DNA of 64,000 nt from Pseudomonadota bacterium (GCA_018240525.1 JAFEFN010000007.1:248001-312000); one strand, 5' to 3'. Shown: positions 35,029 through 44,363, numbered from the stretch's first letter. Notes: a model not told the origin generated them from the sequence alone. Translations and numbers: made by a program.

Positions 35029-37482
35029 CTAGTTGAGGTATCGGGCCAGGGCCGCGGACAGCTCGTCCATCGTCTGGAAGCGCTTGCCCTTGTCGACCGC
35101 CATGGCGCGCACCACCAGGTCCGACAGGCCCGGCGGCAGGTTCGGGTTCACGTCCTGCGGGACGCGTGCCTTGCCCTGCACGTGCTGGTACATGACCGAC
35201 ATGTGGTCGCCGCGGGAGTAGGGCGGCACGCCGGTGAGCATCTCGTACAGCATGACCCCGAGGGCGTAGATGTCGGCGCGCTCGTCGACCTTCTTGCCGA
35301 GGATCTGCTCGGGGGCCATGTACTTGGGCGAGCCGATGACGTAGCCCGTCTTGGTCAGCTGGGTGTCGCCTTCGCGGTGGGCGGCCGCGACGCCGAAGTC
35401 CACGATCTTGAGCAGCCCCTCCTGGTTGATCAGCACGTTCGCCGGCTTCAGGTCGCGGTGCACGATGCCGACCTGGTGGGCGACGGCCATGCCGGTGCAG
35501 ATGTCCATGGCAAAGCGGATCGCCCGCTTCAGCTCCACCGGCTTCTCGTTCACCACCTCGCCGCCCAGGGTGTGCGAGGGGAAGTACTCCATCGAGATGG
35601 CGTAGTTGCCCTGGATGTACAGGAAGTCGTAGATGCGGATGACGTTCTTGTGCGTGATCTTGCGCGAGTAGCGCAGCTCGTGCACGAAGCGCTTCATCAC
35701 CTCTTCGTCCCCGGAGACCGCCGGGTTCAGGAACTTCAGGATGAGCCGCTCGTCGACGACGGTGTCCTCCATGAGCAGCACCGTGCCGAAGGCACCGCGG
35801 CCGATACGGTCGATGTACTTGTAGCGTCCCTCCAGCACGTCGCCCGGCTTGAGCGTGTTGATGTCCAGGCGCGAGGCAACCTCGGCCTGCTTGACCGCCT
35901 TGGCGAGGTCCTGGTCGGAGATGAGCACCGTCTTGGCCGCCTCGCTCGGCGCGGGCGCGGGGGTGGCCGGTCGCGCCGCGGTGCGCTGCGTCGGGCTCGC
36001 CGGCGGCAGCGCCGGCGAGGCGGAGGTCATCGGCTGGGCGGCCACCCCGGCGATGCGGTTGTCCAGCTCGCTCACCGCGGCGGCGGCCATGCGCGAGATG
36101 GTCTGGTCCGGGGACTGCATCTGCGCCTGCAGCTCGCTGCGCACGCGGTCGGCGCGGCTGTCGTCGGCGAGGCGCGAGACCGCCTGGATCGCCTCGATGC
36201 GGATCTCGCGCTCGGGGCGCCCGACGAGCGGCAGCAGCGTGTCCACCAGGGCGCCGTCGCCCAGCCGGCCGAGTGCGCGCACCACGATCGGGGTGGCCTT
36301 GATGTTGTTGGGCGCGTTCAGCATCTCCATCAGGCGCGGCAGCGCGCGCTTGCTGCCGATCTCGGCCAGCGCATCGACCGCACGCTCGCTCACCCACCAG
36401 TCCGGGTCGCGGGTCGCCTGGATGAGCGAATCGACCGCGCGCTCGTCCTTGGTCTGGTTGAGGATCTCGATGGCTGCGCGCCGGATGTCGTCGTCCTTGT
36501 CGCGCACCAGCTGCAGCACCGCGTCGATGACCTTCGGTCCGCCGATCTTGCCGAGGGCGTCCGCGGCGCGGCTGCGCACCCACCAGTCGCTGTCCTTGAG
36601 CGAGCCGAGCAGGTGCTTGACCGAGTCGGCGTTGCCGATCTCGTTCAGGACCTCGACGGCCGCGCGGCGCGCGTTCTCGTTCTCGTCCTTGAGGATGTCG
36701 ATCAGGTACTTGATCGTCTGCGGGTGGTTGGCCTTGATCACCACGTCGATCGCGCGGTTGAGCACGTCGATCTCCGGATCGCGCAGCATGCTGGTCACCA
36801 GCTCGATGTCGATCGGCCCGTCCATGCGCTGCAGCGCCGCGAGCGCCGCGCCGCGGATCAGCTTGTTGGGGTCCTTGAGCAGGCCCTGCAGCGCGGTCTG
36901 CACCTCCGGGGTGCTGAAGCGGGCGAGCGTGTTGATGATGTGCACGCGCGCAATCGGATCCTTGCCGTTGAGGCGCCCGACCAGCTCGGGAACCGCGGAC
37001 TGGTCGGCGACCTCGCCGATGATGCGGAACAGCGCCGCCTTTTCGTTCGGCTCCTGGGCGTAGGCGGCGGCGAGCAGCTCACGCACCCCGAAGCGCGACT
37101 TGTGGGCGGCGATCACGTCCAGCACCGCAGGCTTGGAGACCCCCGGGGTGGCGAGGGCCTCCAGCAGCAGGTTGTGCGGGTAGTTGCGGCTGGTGCTCAG
37201 GGCCCAGGAGATACCCGAGATGACGCGCGGGCTGCCCTCGATGAGGCCGCGCACGAAGATCGGGAAGGTCTTCTGGCTGACCAGGTGGCTCAAGACCTCC
37301 ACGAAGCCCATGGTCGCGGACTTGTCCGCCTCCGGCAGCGCCCCGAGCACCGGCTCGATGGCGTTCGGCCCCAGGTCCTTCAGCCGGGCGATCGCCTTTT
37401 GCCTGGCGGGACTGGCGGGATCGTTCGCCGACCGGATCTCGGTGACGAGGCTGTCGGCACGCAGGTTCGAAAAGAAGCTCAT
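35029..37482 (-). CDS. HEAT-repeat protein fused to a Ser/Thr protein kinase
   Basis: This 817-residue protein has an alpha-solenoid of HEAT/PBS-lyase-like repeats (about residues 25-450; units such as DWWVRSRAADALGKIGG and DWWVSERAVDALAEIGS). A Pro/Ala linker and a complete Hanks-type kinase domain (about 550-815) follow. The glycine loop IGRGAFG, lysine in LILKFLN, HRDLKPANV, DFG and MAPEQ are all intact, so it should be active. No transmembrane segment or PASTA domain is present. It heads a minus-strand run leading into the two PilT-type ATPases, 152 bases away. I infer that the kinase senses or controls pilus retraction; the HEAT part probably binds a partner. Confidence 0.9.
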   Translation of the reverse strand: MSFFSNLRADSLVTEIRSANDPASPARQKAIARLKDLGPNAIEPVLGALPEADKSATMGFVEVLSHLVSQKTFPIFVRGLIEGSPRVISGISWALSTSRNYPHNLLLEALATPGVSKPAVLDVIAAHKSRFGVRELLAAAYAQEPNEKAALFRIIGEVADQSAVPELVGRLNGKDPIARVHIINTLARFSTPEVQTALQGLLKDPNKLIRGAALAALQRMDGPIDIELVTSMLRDPEIDVLNRAIDVVIKANHPQTIKYLIDILKDENENARRAAVEVLNEIGNADSVKHLLGSLKDSDWWVRSRAADALGKIGGPKVIDAVLQLVRDKDDDIRRAAIEILNQTKDERAVDSLIQATRDPDWWVSERAVDALAEIGSKRALPRLMEMLNAPNNIKATPIVVRALGRLGDGALVDTLLPLVGRPEREIRIEAIQAVSRLADDSRADRVRSELQAQMQSPDQTISRMAAAAVSELDNRIAGVAAQPMTSASPALPPASPTQRTAARPATPAPAPSEAAKTVLISDQDLAKAVKQAEVASRLDINTLKPGDVLEGRYKYIDRIGRGAFGTVLLMEDTVVDERLILKFLNPAVSGDEEVMKRFVHELRYSRKITHKNVIRIYDFLYIQGNYAISMEYFPSHTLGGEVVNEKPVELKRAIRFAMDICTGMAVAHQVGIVHRDLKPANVLINQEGLLKIVDFGVAAAHREGDTQLTKTGYVIGSPKYMAPEQILGKKVDERADIYALGVMLYEMLTGVPPYSRGDHMSVMYQHVQGKARVPQDVNPNLPPGLSDLVVRAMAVDKGKRFQTMDELSAALARYLN

Positions 37483-37695
37483 TCGGCCTTTACATCAGGG
37501 GCGGATCCGACCGCACCGGGCCTTCCTCCACGGGAGGCTGCGGCTTGGGCAGAGGCGCAGTTCAACCGGATGCCGGCACGGCCTCCACGAAGGCCCCAGG
37601 GGGCGACTCCCGCCGTCCCGGACAGCGAGGGAGTATGCCATACCACCGGTTCTCGCCCGATGGCGGCCCCTTATGCGCCGCCGCCGTCCACCCTC

Positions 37696-37701
37696 TACAA
37701 T
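37696..37701 (+). promoter_or_regulatory. possible -10 box for mrp
   Basis: TACAAT lies 36 bases upstream of the mrp ATG. A TTATGC at 37671-37676 could act as -35, but its 19-base spacing is long. Nothing else in the 255-base divergent region between the kinase gene and mrp is recognisable. Confidence 0.3.
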
Positions 37702-37737
37702 CGCACCCCCCAAAGCCTGTACGCCGATCGCGAAACA

Positions 37738-38832
37738 ATGACCGCCGAGACCACCCCGGATGCCGTCCGTGAAGCCCTGGAGTCGTACGTCGACCCGTAC
37801 CTGGGCGAGTCCCTGGGAGCCGCCTCCGCCGTCGAGGAGGTCCGCGTGGGCGCCGGCATCGAGGCCAGGATCGTGCTCGGTTACCCCGTCGGCGGCTACC
37901 AGGCGCAGCTGCAGCAGGCGCTGAGCGCTCATCTGGCGAGTCGCGGCATTCCCGATGCCTTGCGGCTCGATCTGCGCAGCAACATCAAGGCGCACGCGGT
38001 TCAACGCAACCTCAAGCCGCTCGGCGAGATCGCCAACGTGGTCGCCGTCGCCTCGGGCAAGGGGGGGGTCGGCAAGTCCACGGTCGCCGTCAACCTGGCG
38101 CTGGCCTGGGCGGCCCAGGGGGCACGCGTCGGCCTGCTCGATGCGGACATCTACGGACCGAGCCAGCCCATCATGCTCGGGCTCGCCGGTGAGCGGCCGA
38201 CGTCCCCGGACGGGAAGAAGCTCAAGCCGCTCAGCGCCCACGGGGTGAGCGCGATGTCGATCGGCTTCCTGGTCGATGAGCAGCAGCCGATGGTCTGGCG
38301 CGGCCCGATGGTCACCCAGGCCCTGACGCAGCTGCTGTCGGAGACCAACTGGGGCCCCCTCGACTATCTGGTGGTGGACATGCCACCCGGGACCGGGGAC
38401 ATCCAGCTCACGCTCGCGCAGCGCGTGCCGGTGGCCGGCGCGGTGATCGTCACGACGCCCCAGGACATTGCCCTCGCCGATGCACGCAAGGGACTGAAGA
38501 TGTTCGACAAGGTGGCCGTGCCGGTGCTCGGCGTGGTCGAGAACATGAGCATCCATGTCTGCTCCAACTGCGGGCACGCCGAGCACATCTTCGGCGCCGG
38601 CGGCGGGACGCGCATGGCGGCCGAGTACGGCGTGCGCCTGCTCGGGGAGCTGCCCCTCGATGCCCGCATCCGCGAGGAGACCGACGCCGGTCACCCGACG
38701 GTCGTGGCCGAGCCGGATTCTCCGCGCGCGCATGCCTACTTCGAGATGGCGCGCAATGCGGCCGGTGCACTCGCGATGCGCGCGCGCGATCGCAGCGCGC
38801 TCTTCCCCAAGATCGTCATCGAAGAGAGCTGA
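37738..38832 (+). CDS. mrp: Mrp/ApbC Fe-S cluster carrier P-loop ATPase
   Basis: This 364-residue protein loads or carries [4Fe-4S] clusters. It has an N-terminal MIP18/DUF59-like domain (about 1-90), a deviant Walker A loop ASGKGGVGKST, the VVDMPPGTGD block and the cluster-binding CSNC near residue 277. The ATG at 37738 gives a normal-length protein; the same frame stays open upstream across the divergent kinase gene, but that part is antisense. It precedes dcd, an order I recall from Pseudomonas (dcd, apbC, metG). Confidence 0.95.
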   Translation: MTAETTPDAVREALESYVDPYLGESLGAASAVEEVRVGAGIEARIVLGYPVGGYQAQLQQALSAHLASRGIPDALRLDLRSNIKAHAVQRNLKPLGEIANVVAVASGKGGVGKSTVAVNLALAWAAQGARVGLLDADIYGPSQPIMLGLAGERPTSPDGKKLKPLSAHGVSAMSIGFLVDEQQPMVWRGPMVTQALTQLLSETNWGPLDYLVVDMPPGTGDIQLTLAQRVPVAGAVIVTTPQDIALADARKGLKMFDKVAVPVLGVVENMSIHVCSNCGHAEHIFGAGGGTRMAAEYGVRLLGELPLDARIREETDAGHPTVVAEPDSPRAHAYFEMARNAAGALAMRARDRSALFPKIVIEES

Positions 38833-38964
38833 TTGGCGTTGTCCGAGGCCCGCAGCGGCAAAGGCACTCGCCTGCCCGTCGTGCGGCTGCGATACTCCTC
38901 GTTCGTATGCCCGGTGAAGTCACTCACCGCCACCGCCCCTGTTTTGCGCCCTGGAGAGCCGTAG

Positions 38965-40290
38965 ATGAGCATCAAGTCCGACAACTGGATCCGGCGCATG
39001 GCGCGGGATCAGAAGATGATCGAGCCGTTCGCGGAACAGCAGGTGCGGCAGGCCAATGGCCACAAGATCGTTTCCTACGGCACCTCCAGCTATGGCTACG
39101 ACGTGCGTTGCGCCAACGAGTTCAAGATCTTCACCAACATCAATTCCACGATCGTCGATCCCAAGGCCTTCGACGAGAAGAGCTTCGTCGACTTCAGCGG
39201 GGATGTCTGCATCATCCCGCCCAATTCCTTCGCGCTGGCGCGCACCGTGGAGTATTTCCGCATCCCGCGCAGCGTACTCACCGCGTGCGTCGGAAAAAGC
39301 ACGTACGCACGCTGTTTTCGTGCCGATACGCGGGTCGCGCTGGTGGATGGGACATCTGCGACACTCGAGCAAATGGCGCGCCGTCACGATTCGGGCGAGC
39401 TGTTCTGGGGTTACAGCATCGGCGAGCAGGGTCGTGTGGAGGTCTCGCGCCTGGAGGCGCCGCGTTACATCGGACGTGACAGTCTCCTGGAGATCGAGCT
39501 GGACAGCGGGGAGCGCGTGCACGCGACGCCGGATCATGAGTTCATGCGACGCGACGGGCGCATGACCCCGGCCGCCCGGCTGCGCGCCGGCGACAGTCTC
39601 ATGCCGCTGTACCGGGACCTGGCCCGCGGACAGGAGATGGTTTACCAGCCGCTGGACGGTCGCATGTATCCAACGCACCGGCTTTCGGACGAATGGAACC
39701 TGCGCCACGCGATTTACGAGGACGCGCCCGAAAGTCACAGGCGCCACCAGGACCTCGATCCGCGCAACAATCGACCGACCAACATCGGGCGCCTGCCGGC
39801 CTCCGGGCGCATGCGGCTGCCCAATGCGCACGACCATGCCGAGGGGTCCGACGCGATCGAGCACGATGAGTGGGTTCAACGGATCCTGGGTGGCGGGCGC
39901 TCAGCGTTGCGGCGCCTCCGGCACCTCGCCGCCGGCTCCGGCGCACGCGGGGAAGCCCGCAATCACAAGGTCGCCGCGATTCGCGAACTGCCCGGTGACC
40001 ACGACGTGTACTGCCTCACCGTGCCGCAGTCCGGTAATTTCGCTCTCGAGGCCGGTGTGTTCGTGCACAACTGCGGCATCATCGTGAACGTAACGCCGCT
40101 GGAGCCGGAATGGGAAGGCCACGTCACACTGGAGTTTTCCAACACGACCCCGCTGCCGGCGAAGATCTACGCCAACGAAGGCGTGGCGCAGATGCTGTTC
40201 TTCGAGTCGGACGAGGTGTGCTCGACCTCCTACAAGGATCGCGGCGGCAAGTATCAGGGGCAGACAGGCGTAACCCTGCCAAAGACCTGA
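38965..40290 (+). CDS. dcd: dCTP deaminase precursor interrupted by an intein
   Basis: This is a 441-codon frame: residues 1-116 and 370-441 form an ordinary 188-residue dCTP deaminase, which makes dUTP from dCTP for thymidylate synthesis. The N-extein ends GKSTYAR and the C-extein resumes CGIIVNVTPLEPEWEGH, exactly as in uninterrupted homologues. The catalytic Ser and Arg of that block (the GRSSLAR block of E. coli Dcd) lie just before the junction, and the catalytic Glu (LEFSN) lies in the C-extein. The enzyme can therefore work only after splicing. ATG 38965 has GGAGA about 7 bases upstream. No frameshift or stop interrupts the frame. Confidence 0.95.
   Translation: MSIKSDNWIRRMARDQKMIEPFAEQQVRQANGHKIVSYGTSSYGYDVRCANEFKIFTNINSTIVDPKAFDEKSFVDFSGDVCIIPPNSFALARTVEYFRIPRSVLTACVGKSTYARCFRADTRVALVDGTSATLEQMARRHDSGELFWGYSIGEQGRVEVSRLEAPRYIGRDSLLEIELDSGERVHATPDHEFMRRDGRMTPAARLRAGDSLMPLYRDLARGQEMVYQPLDGRMYPTHRLSDEWNLRHAIYEDAPESHRRHQDLDPRNNRPTNIGRLPASGRMRLPNAHDHAEGSDAIEHDEWVQRILGGGRSALRRLRHLAAGSGARGEARNHKVAAIRELPGDHDVYCLTVPQSGNFALEAGVFVHNCGIIVNVTPLEPEWEGHVTLEFSNTTPLPAKIYANEGVAQMLFFESDEVCSTSYKDRGGKYQGQTGVTLPKT
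39313..40071 (+). other. intein (253 residues) with degenerate HNH-like domain in Dcd
   Basis: The insertion encodes residues 117-369 of the Dcd precursor. Block A begins with Cys117 (CFRADTRVALVDG). Block B is HATPDHEF (T188-x-x-H191). Blocks F/G read VYCLTVPQSGNFALEAG then VFVHN, ending with His368-Asn369, followed by the +1 Cys370. All class 1 splicing residues are therefore present. Between the splicing blocks, residues 258-277 resemble the HNH endonucleases of inteins (H-x-D-x-D then NNRPTN). The following histidine positions, usually in an EHxxLH-like context, read GRMRLPN, so the endonuclease is probably dead. Splicing itself is predicted to work. Confidence 0.93.
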
Positions 40291-40301
40291 CGGCTATCGG
40301 C

Positions 40302-41036
40302 TCAGTTGCGCGTGATGCTGCGGATGCTCATGGTCCACTGCACGTCGTTGTCCTTGCGCTGCTCGACCTTCATCGGCACGTATCCTCGGTCGGGCGCACA
40401 CCAGAAGCGGGTGATGCGCGGTGAGTAGTCGGCCTGGCTGCTGAAGATGACCGTGGGCACATCGCCGAAGGGGGTCTTGAGGGTCTCTGCTCCCTCGCGC
40501 TTGTAGTGGTAGGTGCGCAGCTTGTCCTTGCTGAGCAGGCTGAACTTGTCGGGCGTGCGGCCGGCGAGCGACTCGACCATGAGTGCCACCTGCACCGAGG
40601 CGTCATCCTGCACGTCGGGCGTGAGCGGCATGTCGATCTTGTACCCCTCGTTGGTGCCGGTGAGGCGGTGGTTCGTCCAGTCGTACTGCAGCTTGACCGC
40701 GCGGTTGTCCGAACTGGTGCCATCGGTGGCACTGTAGCTCTGCGGCTGGACCTCGTCGCCGGTCACCCTGAGGACGCTGATCATCTTCGGGCGCTCGGAA
40801 AATATGTTGCCGAGGCCGCGCGGCTCGCTCTTGGAGGTGTAGGTCCAGGTGTTGCCGGACTTCTCGAGCTTGACGGTCGACTCCGCGACGGTCATGCCCT
40901 TCCAGCTCCACTCGTACGAGGCCTGGAATGGCTTGAGCTCGTCGCCGAGCACGACGCCGCTGGCGAGCACGCCGGACAAGAGCGCCACCGCCGCGGGGCC
41001 TCCTTGCCTGCGTAGCCCGTCAATGAGTGCTTGCAT
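40302..41036 (-). CDS. DUF3108 periplasmic protein
   Basis: This 244-residue protein has an N-terminal signal sequence (AAVALLSGVLASGVVLG) and the DUF3108 fold signature: FQASYEWSWKGMTVAES, then TYTSKSEPRGLGNIF, and near the C-terminus FWCAPDRGYVPMKVEQR. The family is periplasmic with unknown function and commonly sits after purN. The ATG at 41036 overlaps the end of purN by 17 bases, so it ends the purM-purN-DUF3108 operon. Confidence 0.9.
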   Translation of the reverse strand: MQALIDGLRRQGGPAAVALLSGVLASGVVLGDELKPFQASYEWSWKGMTVAESTVKLEKSGNTWTYTSKSEPRGLGNIFSERPKMISVLRVTGDEVQPQSYSATDGTSSDNRAVKLQYDWTNHRLTGTNEGYKIDMPLTPDVQDDASVQVALMVESLAGRTPDKFSLLSKDKLRTYHYKREGAETLKTPFGDVPTVIFSSQADYSPRITRFWCAPDRGYVPMKVEQRKDNDVQWTMSIRSITRN

Positions 41037-41688
41037 CGAAGTCCTCCACGAGCGGCCGTTCCAGAGGCCGGCCGTCAAGCCAGGCCGCCCCATCCTGCCA
41101 TGCCAGGCGGCCCTGCGCGAACCAGCCGAGCACGCGCGGATAGATGATGTACTCGGTCGCCTGAACGCGGGCTGACAGGCTTTCCTCGGTGTCGCCCGGG
41201 CGCACGGGGACGCGCGACTGCAGGACTACCGGCCCGCCGTCGAGCTCCGGCGTGACGAAGTGGACGCTGGCGCCGTGCCAGGACTGCCCGTCGTGCAGGA
41301 CCCGCCGGTGCGTGTGCAGGCCGCGGTAGGCGGGCAGGATGGAGGGGTGGATATTGAGCATGCGGCCGAGGTAGCGCGCGACGAAGGGCGCGGTGAGGAT
41401 GCGCATGAAGCCGGCGAGGGCGATGACATCCGGTCGGCGCGCATCGATCGTCGCGGCCAGGCGCTCATCGAACGCCGACCGCTCGGCACCGGGTTCACGC
41501 AACACCGTCGCAGTCTCGAGGCCCAGCTCGCGGGCGCTGGCGAGGCCGCCGGCGGCGGCACGGTCCGAGATGACCAGGTCGATGTGGGCTGCGATCTGTC
41601 CGGCCTGGCAGGCGCGGGCGATCGCGGTCATGTTGGTGCCGCGGCCGGAGATCAGGACGACGAGCCTGAGCGGCGCACGCGCGCTCAT
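41020..41688 (-). CDS. purN: phosphoribosylglycinamide formyltransferase
   Basis: This 222-residue enzyme formylates GAR with 10-formyl-tetrahydrofolate in purine synthesis. The substrate loop LISGRGTNM is at the N-terminus. The catalytic Asn-His pair and folate-binding block appear as [17 protein letters not shown], and the catalytic Asp loop near the C-terminus is RPGDTEESL. The start is coupled to purM by an ATGA overlap. Confidence 0.96.
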   Translation of the reverse strand: MSARAPLRLVVLISGRGTNMTAIARACQAGQIAAHIDLVISDRAAAGGLASARELGLETATVLREPGAERSAFDERLAATIDARRPDVIALAGFMRILTAPFVARYLGRMLNIHPSILPAYRGLHTHRRVLHDGQSWHGASVHFVTPELDGGPVVLQSRVPVRPGDTEESLSARVQATEYIIYPRVLGWFAQGRLAWQDGAAWLDGRPLERPLVEDFDASTH

Positions 41689-42716
41689 TCTTGGATGACG
41701 ACTCCGCCGCTGCCGGCGCGCACCTGCCCGATGACCTGCGCGGTTTCGCCATGCGAGCGCAGCAACTCGAGCGCGGCCGCGGCACGGTCGGCGGCGACGA
41801 TCACCACCATGCCAATGCCGCAGTTGAAGGTGCGGTACATCTCGGCGGAATCGGTGCGCGCGGCGTGCTGCAGCCAGTCAAACAGCGGGTCGCGCGCCCA
41901 ACTCCCGCGCTGGAGCTGCGCCTCCATCCCCTCGGGCAGCACCCGGGGGATGTTGTCGGTCAGGCCGCCGCCGGTGATGTGTGCCAATCCGTGCACCGGC
42001 ATCGTGCGCATCAGCGCCAGCAGGGGCTTCACGTAGATGCGGGTGGGAGCCAGCAGCCGGTCGAAGAGGCTGCGCCCTTCCAGCAGGGTGCCCGGCCCGG
42101 CACCGGCGCTCGCGAGCAGCTTGCGGATCAGCGAATAGCCGTTGGAATGCGCACCCGAGGAGGCAAGTCCGATGATCGCATCGCCGGCCGCAACGCGGCT
42201 GCCGTCGATGATCGCCTCCTTCTCCACGACGCCGACGCAGAAGCCGGCAAGATCGTAGTCCTCGCCGTGGTACATGCCGGGCATCTCGGCGGTCTCCCCG
42301 CCCACCAGGGCGGCGCCGGCCTGCACGCACCCCTCGACGATGCCGCGCACCACCGCCTCCGCCACCGTGACCTGCAGCTTGCCGGTCGCGTAGTAATCGA
42401 GGAAGAACAGCGGCTCGGCGCCCTGCACGACGACGTCGTTCGCGCACATCGCCACCAGGTCGATGCCGATGGTGTCGTGCCGGCCGGTGTCGATCGCCAG
42501 GCGCAGCTTGGTGCCGACGCCGTCGGTGCCCGAGACCAGCACCGGCCGGCGGTAGCCGGCGGGGATCTCCACCAGCGCGCCGAAGCCGCCGATGCCGGCG
42601 AGCACCTCGCGGCGCTGCGCCCGGCGCACGAGGGGTTTGATGCGCTCGACGAGTTCGTCGCCGGCGTCGATGTCGACGCCCGCATCGCGATAGGTGATGC
42701 CGGGGCCTTTGGTCAT
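41685..42716 (-). CDS. purM: phosphoribosylformylglycinamidine cyclo-ligase (AIR synthetase)
   Basis: This 343-residue enzyme closes the imidazole ring of AIR in purine synthesis. Family blocks include [42 protein letters not shown] and [14 protein letters not shown]. Length is typical (345 in E. coli). It starts the purM-purN-DUF3108 operon, divergent from the DUF2066 gene across an 88-base spacer. Confidence 0.97.
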   Translation of the reverse strand: MTKGPGITYRDAGVDIDAGDELVERIKPLVRRAQRREVLAGIGGFGALVEIPAGYRRPVLVSGTDGVGTKLRLAIDTGRHDTIGIDLVAMCANDVVVQGAEPLFFLDYYATGKLQVTVAEAVVRGIVEGCVQAGAALVGGETAEMPGMYHGEDYDLAGFCVGVVEKEAIIDGSRVAAGDAIIGLASSGAHSNGYSLIRKLLASAGAGPGTLLEGRSLFDRLLAPTRIYVKPLLALMRTMPVHGLAHITGGGLTDNIPRVLPEGMEAQLQRGSWARDPLFDWLQHAARTDSAEMYRTFNCGIGMVVIVAADRAAAALELLRSHGETAQVIGQVRAGSGGVVIQE

Positions 42717-42756
42717 GTTGGTGGGTGCAGGGCGGGGGTCAAGGACTGGGGGCGCG

Positions 42757-42762
42757 TATGAT
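42757..42762 (+). promoter_or_regulatory. -10 box in the purM/DUF2066 divergent spacer
   Basis: TATGAT lies 42 bases upstream of the DUF2066 ATG, inside the near-palindrome GTATGATATCGTAC (42756-42769). The palindrome could serve promoters in both directions or be bound by a dimeric regulator. No convincing -35 box is visible for either strand. Confidence 0.35.
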
Positions 42763-42804
42763 ATCGTACCTGCCGACCCGCGCCCCAAGCGCGGGCTATT
42801 CACA

Positions 42805-43800
42805 ATGCCGCGACCGGTCCCAAAAACTTGCTGCGCAAACCGTCGCGTGCGCAGAGCCGCCCTGACCCTGGCTGCCACCTGGCTGCTGCTGCCGCTGCTG
42901 GCGCAAAGCGCACGCCTGGTGCCGGTATACACGGTCGATGTGGCCGAGCGCGGCGGCGCTGCGCTCCAGAACGCCATGCGTTCGGCGCTGGTGCGCGCGA
43001 CCGGTCGGCGCGAGGCGGCGGATGATCCTGCACTTGCCGCACTCGTGGCCGATGCCCCCCGGTACGTCACGGACTGGACCACCGGGTCCCGCGGACAGCC
43101 GCAGGTGCTGTTCGATGCGGCGGCCATCGAGCGCGCCGTCACCGCGGCGGGCCGGGCGCTGTGGGATCCGATGCGGCCGCTGACCCTCGTCGTGCTCGAT
43201 CCGGCGCGCCCGCGTGCTGCGGCCGATGCGGCGCGCGCGCAGCTGGACCGGGTCGCCGCCGAGCGCGGGCTGCCGATCAACCTGGTGACGCTCCCGCTCG
43301 TCGATGCCAGCGGCAGGCCGCTCAGCCGGGACGCGCTGCTCGCCGCGGCCCAGGCGGGCGGCGGCGACCAGCTGCTGGTCGGCCGGGGCGATACCGCGGC
43401 TGCCGCGCTGGAGTGGACCCTCTACACGCCCACGGCCACCGCGGTCCCCAGCTGGACCGGTCCGCTGGCCGCCGGCGTCGACCACACCGTGGACGTGCTC
43501 GCGCCCCAGCCCACCGGCGCGATGACGCTGCCGGAGAGCACCGTGCACCTGCGCATCGATGGGGTGAACACGCTCACCGACTACGCGACCGTGACGCGGC
43601 TGCTGCAGGCCACGCCGGGTCTGCGCCGCGTCGGCATCGCCCGGGTCGCAGGTGCCAGCGCCACGTTCGATGTCAGCGTACGCGGCGGTGCCGCCGGGCT
43701 CGAGCCGCTCCTGGCCGCCCAGCCGCGCTTCACCCGCACCGCCAGCGCGGTCTACCTTTATGTGCCAGCCTCGCCCGCCGCCGCGGCCCCAACACCATAG
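42805..43800 (+). CDS. DUF2066 protein
   Basis: This 331-residue protein has a signal-type N-terminus ([17 protein letters not shown]) and the DUF2066 core: [38 protein letters not shown] and the [14 protein letters not shown] region. The function is unknown. In many gammaproteobacteria this gene sits between purM and the pgsA-like/hda pair, as here. ATG 42805 is chosen because it begins just before the signal segment. It ends 4 bases from the next gene. Confidence 0.87.
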   Translation: MPRPVPKTCCANRRVRRAALTLAATWLLLPLLAQSARLVPVYTVDVAERGGAALQNAMRSALVRATGRREAADDPALAALVADAPRYVTDWTTGSRGQPQVLFDAAAIERAVTAAGRALWDPMRPLTLVVLDPARPRAAADAARAQLDRVAAERGLPINLVTLPLVDASGRPLSRDALLAAAQAGGGDQLLVGRGDTAAAALEWTLYTPTATAVPSWTGPLAAGVDHTVDVLAPQPTGAMTLPESTVHLRIDGVNTLTDYATVTRLLQATPGLRRVGIARVAGASATFDVSVRGGAAGLEPLLAAQPRFTRTASAVYLYVPASPAAAAPTP

Positions 43801-43804
43801 GACC

Positions 43805-44356
43805 ATGCGCCACATCCCCAACATCATCTGCCTGCTGCGCATCGTGCTCATCATCCCGGTGCTGCAGGCGCTCCAGGCTGGCCATTACCTGCTGTCGCTC
43901 GCCCTGTGCATCCTCGCGGCCGCCTCAGACCTGCTCGACGGTTACCTCGCGAAGCATTTCGGGTGGAGTTCGGCGCTCGGACGCTTCCTCGACCCGCTCG
44001 CGGACAAGCTGCTGGTGGTCGCGCTCTATATCGCGTCGGCGTGGCTTGGCATCGTGCCCTGGTGGCTCACCGCAGCGGTGGTGGCGCGCGATGTCATGAT
44101 CGGCCTCGGCGCGCTGACTTACCGGCTCTGGTTCGGCCCGCTGCACGGCCGCCCGACGCGCATCAGCAAGTTCAACACCGGCGCCCAGCTGGTGTTCATC
44201 ATGCTCGTGCTGCTCGGCCACGGCATCGGCTTCCCGCCGCAGGAGGTACTCGCCGCCTCCGCGATCGTGGTGCTGGTGAGCACGATCCTCTCCGGCTGGG
44301 ATTACCTCAGCACCTTCACGCGGCGCGCCTGGTACGCGCCGGCAAAGGCCGCCTGA
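43805..44356 (+). CDS. CDP-alcohol phosphatidyltransferase (PgsA-like)
   Basis: This 183-residue inner-membrane enzyme exchanges the CMP of CDP-diacylglycerol for an alcohol, probably glycerol 3-phosphate. The signature D-x2-D-G-x2-A-[RK]-x8-G-x3-D-x3-D is seen as SDLLDGYLAKHFGW then GRFLDPLADK, with lysine where arginine is usual. Four to five hydrophobic helices are visible. It sits tightly between the DUF2066 gene and hda. A cardiolipin or other alcohol acceptor is possible. Confidence 0.9.
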   Translation: MRHIPNIICLLRIVLIIPVLQALQAGHYLLSLALCILAAASDLLDGYLAKHFGWSSALGRFLDPLADKLLVVALYIASAWLGIVPWWLTAAVVARDVMIGLGALTYRLWFGPLHGRPTRISKFNTGAQLVFIMLVLLGHGIGFPPQEVLAASAIVVLVSTILSGWDYLSTFTRRAWYAPAKAA

Positions 44357-44363
44357 GGCCGAT

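Noticed and set aside
35182..38832. A single 1216-codon plus-strand frame covering the kinase region and mrp
   Set aside because: Only the last 364 codons (from 37738) look like a protein (Mrp). The rest is antisense to the HEAT-kinase.
39313..40071. Insertion in dcd as an assembly artefact or a domain fusion
   Set aside because: The frame is maintained, both junctions carry intein splice residues, and the two host halves match an intact dCTP deaminase exactly.
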